Positions 6,486 to 12,158 of a stretch of DNA of 13,982 bases are shown one piece after another. Position numbers and translations under genes: made by a program. This DNA is from VAZQ01 sp036498625 (GTDB lineage: Bacteria > Pseudomonadota > Alphaproteobacteria > Rhizobiales > Xanthobacteraceae). The notes under the pieces were generated by a model. That model saw nothing but the letters and a program-made list of their open reading frames with translations, did no database searches and had not been told where the DNA came from. Positions within the stretch are counted from its first letter, which is position 1. Each line of letters begins with the position of its first letter. The stretch is taken from contig DASYFD010000018.1 in the NCBI GenBank assembly GCA_036498625.1, positions 1-13,982 on the forward strand, read 5' to 3'.

Positions 6486-6504
6486 ACGGCACTTGCAGTG
6501 CCGT
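6486..6504 (-). terminator. Perfect hairpin downstream of def, possible weak terminator
   Basis: ACGGCACT TGC AGTGCCGT is a perfect 8-bp stem with a 3-nt loop, 95 bp beyond the def stop. On the minus strand a short T-run (ATTTTCC) follows, but about 7 nt after the stem, so termination would be weak. It may instead be an operator or a spacer palindrome. Confidence 0.3.
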
Positions 6505-6598
6505 TGCGGGCGGCTGCGGGGATCGGTCGGACCAGGTTCAGGACCAGGATTTCGAGCAATCAATCGCCGGCGCTGCGCGGGGGCTCCGGTCCGGACGC

Positions 6599-7114
6599 CT
6601 AGTCGGCCTCCGCGCGCTTGGCCGCCTTGGCGAATTTCTTGATCACGCGGTCGCGCTTGAGCTTGGAGATGTGGTCGATGAACAAGACGCCGTCGAGGTG
6701 ATCGATCTCGTGCTGCAGGCAGGTGGCCATCAGCCCGCTCGCCTCCAATTCCTGCTCGGTGCCGGTGACGTCGAGGAATTTCACCCGCACCTTCGAGGGT
6801 CGTTCGACCTCCTCGTAGAATTCGGGGATGGAAAGGCAGCCCTCCTCGTAGGTGGTCTTCTCGTCCGAGCGCCACAGCACCTGCGGGTTGACGAATACCC
6901 GCGGCTCCTTGGGGTCGTCCTTCTTGGCGAGGTCCATGACTATGACGCGCTTGGGCACGCCGACCTGGATGGCGGCGAGACCGATGCCGGGCGCCTCGTA
7001 CATGGTCTCGAACATGTCGTCGACCAGGAGGCGCAGCTCCGGGTCGATCTTCGCCGGCTCCGAGACCAGTCGCAGCCGCTTGTCGGGCAGAATAATGATG
7101 TCGCGCAACGCCAT
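6599..7114 (-). CDS. def: Peptide deformylase
   Basis: Removes the formyl group from the N-terminal Met of nascent proteins, using a metal ion (usually Fe2+). The 171-residue product has all three deformylase motifs: GIGLAAIQ at 43-50, EGCLSIPE at 91-98 (metal ligand C93), and QHEIDHLDG at 134-142 (H135 and H139 ligands, catalytic E136). The Lys-rich tail is normal for the alphaproteobacterial type. The ATG at 7114 gives MALRDIIILPDKRL, the standard N-terminus. The frame stays open for another 125 codons upstream, but that part overlaps rmuC and is not def-like. The gene is divergent from rmuC, with 87 bp between starts. The commonly adjacent fmt gene is not downstream; a hypothetical gene in a low-GC patch follows instead. 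Confidence 0.96.
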   Translation of the reverse strand: MALRDIIILPDKRLRLVSEPAKIDPELRLLVDDMFETMYEAPGIGLAAIQVGVPKRVIVMDLAKKDDPKEPRVFVNPQVLWRSDEKTTYEEGCLSIPEFYEEVERPSKVRVKFLDVTGTEQELEASGLMATCLQHEIDHLDGVLFIDHISKLKRDRVIKKFAKAAKRAEAD

Positions 7115-7153
7115 GGCGGCGATGTAGGGCCTCCAGCCCGCACGGTCAATTGC

Positions 7154-7168
7154 GTTCGCTCTTCGTTC
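7154..7168. promoter_or_regulatory. LexA/SOS-box-like GTTC-N7-GTTC between def and rmuC
   Basis: GTTC at 7154-7157 and GTTC at 7165-7168 are separated by exactly 7 bp (GCTCTTC). The reverse complement is GAAC-N7-GAAC, the established alphaproteobacterial LexA operator form. The site lies 33 bp before the rmuC ATG and 39 bp before the def ATG, a plausible operator position. The spacer is pyrimidine-rich, as in many true sites, but the flanks are not an ideal match. Confidence 0.4.
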
Positions 7169-7201
7169 CCACAGGCAGCGAATCGCTGTACAAGGCTCAG
7201 G

Positions 7202-8326
7202 ATGAGCGACAATCTTCTCAACCTGGCCGGGGCGGTGGTCATCGTCGTGGCTGGGCTCGGCGTCTTGGTGGCCCTCGCCCTGATCGTGGCGCGCGCCCTG
7301 CGGCCGCGTGATCGCGGCCCCGAGCAGGTGGCCGAGCTGGTGCGGGTGCAGGCCGACACCGCCGCCCGCATCGAAGCGATGCGCGACATGCTGGCCGGAC
7401 GGCAGGCGGATCTCGCCCGCATGGTCAACGAGCGGCTCGACTCGGTGACCCACCACCTCAGCCAGTCCATGCACACCACCCGCCAGCACACCGCCGACAG
7501 CCTGCAGAAGCTCAACGAGCGGCTGGTGGTGATCGACGGCGCGCAGAAGAACATCACCGAGCTGGCCTCGCAGGTGACCTCGTTGCAGAGCGTGCTAACC
7601 AACAAGCAGCAGCGCGGCGCCTTCGGCCAGGGACGCATGGAGATGATCGTCCAGGATGGATTGCCCAAGGGCTGCTACCAGTTCCAGTTCACGCTCTCCA
7701 ACCACAGCCGGCCCGATTGCGCGGTGTTCCTGCCCGATCAGCGCCCGCTGGTGATCGACGCCAAGTTTCCGCTCGAGGCGGTGACCGCGTTCCGGGAGGC
7801 CAAGAGCGACGACGAGCGCAAGCACGCGGCCGCCCGGGTGCGCCAGGACATCGGCCGGCACGTCGGCGACATCGCGCAGAAATACCTGATCCGGGGCGAG
7901 ACCCAGGACCTCGCCCTGATGTTCGTGCCCTCGGAATCGGTCTATCTCGAGCTGCACGAGGGTTTCGACGACGTGGTGCAGAAGGCCATGCGGGCGCAGG
8001 TGGTGATCGTGTCGCCCGCCCTGTTGATGCTCGCCATCAGCGTCATCCAGCAGATCCAGAAGGATGCCCGCATGCGCGAGGCGGCCGACCAGATTCACGC
8101 CGAGGTCGGGCACCTGATGGACGACCTCAAGCGCATGCAGGAGCGGGTCCTCAAGCTGCAGCAGCATTTCGGCCAGGCCAACGAGGATGTCCGGCAAATC
8201 CTTATTTCGGCCGAAAAGGTCGAGAAGAGAGCGACCCGGATCGCGGACGTCGAGTTCGGCGACGACGCCATCCCGGACAATGTCATTGCGGCGCCGATCG
8301 CGCGCCGGCTCGAGGCGGGGGGATGA
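7202..8326 (+). CDS. rmuC: DNA recombination protein RmuC
   Basis: RmuC is a membrane-anchored, nuclease-fold protein linked to limiting recombination at inverted repeats. The 374-residue product has an N-terminal membrane helix (about 8-31), a long helical coiled-coil region (about 40-135), then the RmuC domain (about 140-340). Visible landmarks are GRMEMIVQDGLP at 144-155, RPDCAVFLPDQRPLVIDAKFP around 170-190 with the PD-(D/E)XK-like D172...D186-A-K188, and LALMFVPSESVYLE at 237-250. The ATG at 7202 is preferred because the membrane helix follows directly; an open frame reaching back to 6458 overlaps def and is not coding. An SOS-like box precedes it. It is followed after 76 bp by the MFS gene. 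Confidence 0.93.
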   Translation: MSDNLLNLAGAVVIVVAGLGVLVALALIVARALRPRDRGPEQVAELVRVQADTAARIEAMRDMLAGRQADLARMVNERLDSVTHHLSQSMHTTRQHTADSLQKLNERLVVIDGAQKNITELASQVTSLQSVLTNKQQRGAFGQGRMEMIVQDGLPKGCYQFQFTLSNHSRPDCAVFLPDQRPLVIDAKFPLEAVTAFREAKSDDERKHAAARVRQDIGRHVGDIAQKYLIRGETQDLALMFVPSESVYLELHEGFDDVVQKAMRAQVVIVSPALLMLAISVIQQIQKDARMREAADQIHAEVGHLMDDLKRMQERVLKLQQHFGQANEDVRQILISAEKVEKRATRIADVEFGDDAIPDNVIAAPIARRLEAGG

Positions 8327-8402
8327 TGCGGGACACGATGGCGCGGACGGATACGCGCGGGTGAGCACGGTGCCGCCCAGCGAGAGCGTCCGCCCCTCCG
8401 TC

Positions 8403-9722
8403 ATGGAAGCGTTCGCCGTTTACCTCAAGCCGCGCGTGCTGGTGGTGCTGCTGCTTGGTTTCTCGGGCGGCCTGCCGTTCGCACTGACTTTGTCACCCTT
8501 GCAAGCCTGGCTCACTGAAAGCAATGTCGACATCCGGACCATCGGGCTGTTCGCCGCGATCGGCATTCCCTATGTGGTGAAATTCCTGTGGGCGCCGCTC
8601 GTTGACGCCCTCGATGTTCCGATCCTCTCGCCGCTGTTGGGCCGCCGGCGCGGCTGGCTCCTGCTGACGCAGCTTGCCCTGATGGCGACGATCCTGTTCA
8701 TGGCGCTCTGTCGGCCGGAACTCTCGCTCGTCGTCTTCGGGATTGCCGCACTACTTGTGGCCACCGCATCCGCCACGCAGGATATCGTCATCGATGCGTT
8801 TCGGGTGGAAAGCCTGCCCCGCAACGAGCAGGCGGCCGGCATGGCCTCCTACGTGGCGGCGTATCGCGTGGGTGCGCTGGTTTCGGGCGCCGGCACGCTG
8901 GCTCTGGTGGGCGGCCTCAAGAATTTCGGATTCAGCACCCAGACGGCCTGGACCGCGGGCTATGCCGCCATGGCGGCGCTGGTCTCGATCGGAATCGGCG
9001 CCACCTTGCTCGCGGCCGAGCCCGCAGCATCGGCGGTAGCCGCGGCCAAGCGTTCCGCGGGCGCGCCGGAAAGCTCCTTCCGGCGCGTCCTCGCGACTTC
9101 GATCGGCGCCTTTGCGGATTTTTTCTCGCGCGACTCCGCGATCGCGGTGCTGCTTTTCGTCGTGCTCTTCAAGCTCGCCGACGCATTGGCCAGCACGTTG
9201 AGCACGAAGTTCATCCTGGACATGGGATTTTCGCTCATCGAGCTGGCCGCGATCTACAAAGGCGTCGGCTTCTTCGCGACGCTGACTGGAGGATTTGCCG
9301 GTGGTTTCGTGGCCCGCGTCTATCCGATCGGACGCAGTTTGTTGATCGGCGGGATATTGCAGACGGTCACCATCCTGGCCTTCTCCTGGCAAGCGGTCGT
9401 GGGCAGGGACCTTGCCACGCTTACCTTCGCGATCGCGATCGAGAGCTTTACCGGCGCCATCGGCACCGTGATATTCGTGGCCTACCTCTCGGCGCTGTGC
9501 AAATCCCCGCTGCACACCGCAACCCAATATGCGCTGCTGACCGCGCTGGCGGCGCTTGGACGCACCGTGTTCGCGCTCGGCGCCGGTTATGTGGTGGTGG
9601 CGACCGGATGGGCCTGGTATTTCGTGATCTGTGCCGCCGCCGCGATCCCGAGCTTCGTGCTGCTCGCCTATCTGCAGCGGCGTGGCCACTTCGCAACACT
9701 GGGCGAAAAACGCGCAGCGTGA
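8403..9722 (+). CDS. AmpG-like MFS permease (muropeptide transporter family)
   Basis: An inner-membrane MFS transporter of 439 residues with 12 or more hydrophobic segments. AmpG imports anhydro-muropeptides for wall recycling, and the N-terminal signature here matches that family: GFSGGLPF at 19-26, YVVKFLWAPLVDAL at 57-70 and LGRRRGWLLLTQ at 79-90, plus ATQDIVIDAFRVE soon after. The start at 8403 (MEAFAVYLKPRV) puts the first membrane helix near residue 10. A GTG at 8361 is the other candidate, and the in-frame codons further upstream overlap rmuC. No beta-lactamase, ampR or other recycling genes are nearby, so the substrate is inferred from family only. It may be expressed with rmuC, 76 bp upstream. 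Confidence 0.85.
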   Translation: MEAFAVYLKPRVLVVLLLGFSGGLPFALTLSPLQAWLTESNVDIRTIGLFAAIGIPYVVKFLWAPLVDALDVPILSPLLGRRRGWLLLTQLALMATILFMALCRPELSLVVFGIAALLVATASATQDIVIDAFRVESLPRNEQAAGMASYVAAYRVGALVSGAGTLALVGGLKNFGFSTQTAWTAGYAAMAALVSIGIGATLLAAEPAASAVAAAKRSAGAPESSFRRVLATSIGAFADFFSRDSAIAVLLFVVLFKLADALASTLSTKFILDMGFSLIELAAIYKGVGFFATLTGGFAGGFVARVYPIGRSLLIGGILQTVTILAFSWQAVVGRDLATLTFAIAIESFTGAIGTVIFVAYLSALCKSPLHTATQYALLTALAALGRTVFALGAGYVVVATGWAWYFVICAAAAIPSFVLLAYLQRRGHFATLGEKRAA

Positions 9723-9802
9723 TGAAAAGGCCACCGGTCATGGCCCACCGAACCCGGCCGCGGTCGCTCCATGGTGGTCGAATTCAACCCGCCGCAATTG
9801 GG

Positions 9803-9891
9803 TTAAGACAAGCTTTCCAAATCACGCGCGATGTCGATCGCGCAGGTGAAATCCCGGCACCAGCAGGCGGTAAGCCTGTCTTAAATCACGC
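9803..9891. repeat. Paired inverted and direct repeats upstream of the GT87 gene
   Basis: TTAAGACAAGCTT (9803-9815) and AAGCCTGTCTTAA (9872-9884) form a 13-bp inverted repeat with one mismatch and 56 bp between the arms. Each arm is joined to a copy of AAATCACGC (9819-9827 and 9883-9891), which is a direct repeat. The block lies 52 bp before the next start codon. It could be a regulator-binding region or a remnant of a small element. No transposase is present. Confidence 0.55.
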
Positions 9892-9942
9892 TGCCTATTA
9901 TCGGCTCGAAACCTCGGACGGCCCGAACCGGAAGGTATCGTC

Positions 9943-11232
9943 ATGTGGCTGCAGATCCGATCGGGGGCCTGGCTGACGAGCGGGCGTGCGCGTGCCTATC
10001 CGCTCATTCTGCTGACGGTGTCGCTTTTGTTTGCCGTGATCTGGATTGCGCTTTCCGACCGGCTCATCGACCGTAACGGCAAGCCGATCGGCACCGACTT
10101 CTCGAACGTCTGGGCGGCCGGGAACCTCGTGCTGGATGGGCAGTCGACGGCGCCCTACGATCCGGCACGGCAGCATGAGGCGGAACAGAAAACGTTTGAT
10201 GGCCGCGAGGCGCCATTCTTCGGCTGGCACTATCCGCCGTTGTTCCTGATCGTGGCCGCCGGGCTCGCACTGCTGCCCTATGGCTGGTCCCTGCTGGCCT
10301 GGATGGCCCTCACCCTGCCCGCCTACCTGCTGGTGATGCGCGCCATTGTTCCCCGGCGGGAAACACTGCTCCTCGCGCTGGCCTTCCCGGCAGTCTTTGT
10401 CAATCTGGGTCACGGCCAGAACGGATTTCTGACTGCAGCGCTTCTGGGTGGCGGACTTCTTTTGCTCGACCAGCGGCCGACCCTGGCCGGCGTTCTCATC
10501 GGCCTCCTCGCCTACAAGCCGCAATTCGGACTGCTGATCCCGCTTGTGCTGGTGGCCACCGCGCGCTGGCGGGTCATCGCCGCCGCCGGGACCACCGTGC
10601 TCTCCGCCGGCGTGCTGACGCTCGTGCTGTTCGGCCCGCAGGTCTGGCTCGCGTTCGCCGATTCCACCTCCTTCACCCGCACGGTCGCGCTGGAATCGGG
10701 GAGCATCGGCTGGCCCAAGATCCAGAGCCTGTTCTCGGCCGTGCGCATGTGGGGCGGCGGGATCGAAGCGGCGTATGTGGCGCAAGCCGCCCTTGCGGTC
10801 GTGGTCGCCGCGAGCCTTGTGCGGCTGTGGCGCACGCCGGCGGCGGCCGAGCTGAAAGCGGCCGCGTTCCTGTGTGCCTGTCTGCTCACCACACCCTACG
10901 TGTTCGACTACGATCTCGTTGTTCTCGGTGTCGCCATCGCGTTCTTTGCCCGCCATGCGCTCGTCAATCGGTTTCGCGACTACGAGATCAGCCTGCTGGC
11001 GCTAGCGTGGTGGACGCCGCTCATCGCACGTAGCGTCGCCGACACGGGCGGAATTCCGCTCGGGCTGATCGCCTTGCTCGCGCTCTACGCCCTCACGCTA
11101 TGGCGTGCCGCCGTCGATCTCGGCACCCGCGCGCCAATGTGCGCGGCGGCTTCGCCCGAAGCATTTGCCGTCCCGGATCAGAACGGCGTGCGCTGGCGGA
11201 TCGCCGCCGACAATGTGCCCTCATCGAGATAA
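9943..11232 (+). CDS. GT87/DUF2029 polytopic membrane glycosyltransferase-like protein
   Basis: A 429-residue integral membrane protein with roughly ten hydrophobic segments, of the GT-C fold type. GT87 members such as mycobacterial PimE transfer mannose from polyprenyl-phosphate-mannose in the periplasm. Family marks seen are GTDF with the probable catalytic Asp D52 in the first extracytoplasmic loop, WHYPP at 95-99, NLGHGQNG at 154-161 and YKPQFG at 191-196. GGAAGG lies about 7 bp before the ATG. The acceptor is unknown, and no cell-wall or polysaccharide genes are adjacent. The last 18 codons overlap the 3' end of recR on the other strand. The final 40 or so residues (after LWRAAVDLG) are polar and look poorly conserved, so the original stop may have been lost. 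Confidence 0.83.
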   Translation: MWLQIRSGAWLTSGRARAYPLILLTVSLLFAVIWIALSDRLIDRNGKPIGTDFSNVWAAGNLVLDGQSTAPYDPARQHEAEQKTFDGREAPFFGWHYPPLFLIVAAGLALLPYGWSLLAWMALTLPAYLLVMRAIVPRRETLLLALAFPAVFVNLGHGQNGFLTAALLGGGLLLLDQRPTLAGVLIGLLAYKPQFGLLIPLVLVATARWRVIAAAGTTVLSAGVLTLVLFGPQVWLAFADSTSFTRTVALESGSIGWPKIQSLFSAVRMWGGGIEAAYVAQAALAVVVAASLVRLWRTPAAAELKAAAFLCACLLTTPYVFDYDLVVLGVAIAFFARHALVNRFRDYEISLLALAWWTPLIARSVADTGGIPLGLIALLALYALTLWRAAVDLGTRAPMCAAASPEAFAVPDQNGVRWRIAADNVPSSR

Positions 11233-11783
11233 TCAAGCTCGCCGCCGACCGGCACGCCGTGCGCGAGCCGGGTGACCTTGACGTTCGCCCCATGCAGCAG
11301 ATCGGTGATGTAGTGGGCGGTGGTCTGGCCGTCCACGGTGGCATTGAGGGCGAGGATCACCTCGGTGACGGCGGCGTCGTGGACGCGGGTGATCAGCGCG
11401 TCGATCGACAGATCCTGCGGGCCGATGCCGTCGAGCGGGGAGAGCGTGCCGCCGAGCACGTGATAGCGCGCGTTGACGGCGTGCGCGCGCTCGAGCGCCC
11501 ACAGATCGGCCACATCCGTCACCACCACGATGATGCCGGGATCGCGGCGCGGGTCGGTGCACACCGTGCAGGGATTCTGGGTGTCGATATTGCCGCACAC
11601 CGTGCAGACCTCGATCTTGTCGATCGCGGTCGCGAGCGCGTCCGCCAGCGGCGCCATGATCTGCTCCCGCTTCTTGATGAGAAACAGCGCCGCGCGCCGC
11701 GCCGAGCGCGGCCCGAGCCCCGGCAGGCGGGCCAGCAGCTGGATCAGCCGCTCGATTTCAGGTCCGGCGACGGCGGGGGGCAT
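11178..11783 (-). CDS. recR: Recombination protein RecR
   Basis: RecR works with RecF and RecO to load RecA at single-strand gaps. The 201-residue product has an N-terminal helix-hairpin-helix (LPGLGPRSARRAALFL, 20-35), a four-cysteine zinc finger (C60, C63, C72, C75), and a Toprim domain (about 83-178) containing HVLGGTLSPLDGIGP at 108-122. The C-terminal GVPVGGELDYLDEGTL (176-191) is the usual RecR end. Length and motifs are fully normal. It is the last gene of dnaX-ybaB-recR, starting 20 bp after ybaB, an arrangement conserved across many bacteria. Its 3' end overlaps that of the convergent GT87 gene by 55 bp. No strong ribosome site is seen before the ATG, which suggests coupling to ybaB. 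Confidence 0.96.
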   Translation of the reverse strand: MPPAVAGPEIERLIQLLARLPGLGPRSARRAALFLIKKREQIMAPLADALATAIDKIEVCTVCGNIDTQNPCTVCTDPRRDPGIIVVVTDVADLWALERAHAVNARYHVLGGTLSPLDGIGPQDLSIDALITRVHDAAVTEVILALNATVDGQTTAHYITDLLHGANVKVTRLAHGVPVGGELDYLDEGTLSAAIRQRTPF

Positions 11784-11803
11784 CGGGGATCAGTGCAATG
11801 TGT

Positions 11804-12124
11804 CTAGAACAGCTTCAGCCCGGGCGGCAGCGGCAGCCCGCCGGTGACGTTCTTCATCTTCTCCTGCACCAGCGTTTCGGCCTTGCGGCGCGCATCCGCA
11901 TGGGCAGCGACGATGAGGTCCTCGACGATCTCCTTCTCCTGCGGCTTGATCAGCGAGTCGTCGATCTTCACGCTCTTCATCTCGCCCTTGCCGGACAGCC
12001 TGACCGTCACCAGGCCTCCGCCGGAGGTGCCGTCGACCTCGATCCGCTCGAGCTCGGCCTGCATCGTCTCCATCTTGGACTTGAGCTCGGCGGCCTGCTT
12101 CATCAGGCCCAGAAAATCTGCCAT
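11804..12124 (-). CDS. ybaB: YbaB/EbfC nucleoid-associated protein
   Basis: A 106-residue DNA-binding protein of the YbaB/EbfC family, a small dimeric, tweezer-shaped nucleoid protein. The N-terminal helix MADFLGLMKQAAELKSKMET is a probable coiled coil, followed by the SGGGLVTVRLSGKGEMKSVKI strand region (about 34-54) and a long C-terminal helix (about 65-93) ending in a Gly/Pro-rich LPLPPGLKLF tail typical of the family. GAGG precedes the ATG. It sits between dnaX (34 bp) and recR (20 bp), the classical position. Confidence 0.95.
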   Translation of the reverse strand: MADFLGLMKQAAELKSKMETMQAELERIEVDGTSGGGLVTVRLSGKGEMKSVKIDDSLIKPQEKEIVEDLIVAAHADARRKAETLVQEKMKNVTGGLPLPPGLKLF

Positions 12125-12158
12125 CTCTTACCTCTGTCTTGGCTCGCCTGCATCCAGG

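Noticed and set aside
6458..7201. Long N-terminal extension of rmuC back to 6458
   Set aside because: It would run antisense through all of def, and the peptide is not RmuC-like. The membrane helix directly after the ATG at 7202 marks the natural start.
7115..7489. 125-codon N-terminal extension of def
   Set aside because: It lies antisense to rmuC, is His/Gly/Asp-rich without homology to deformylase, and the standard def N-terminus begins at 7114.
8187..8402. N-terminal extension of the AmpG-like gene overlapping rmuC
   Set aside because: The peptide is Arg/Ser-rich from an out-of-frame reading of rmuC; the MFS fold starts just after 8403.
9803..9818. CtrA-type site (TTAA-N7-TTAA)
   Set aside because: TTAA-N7 is followed by TTTC, so the second half-site is missing.
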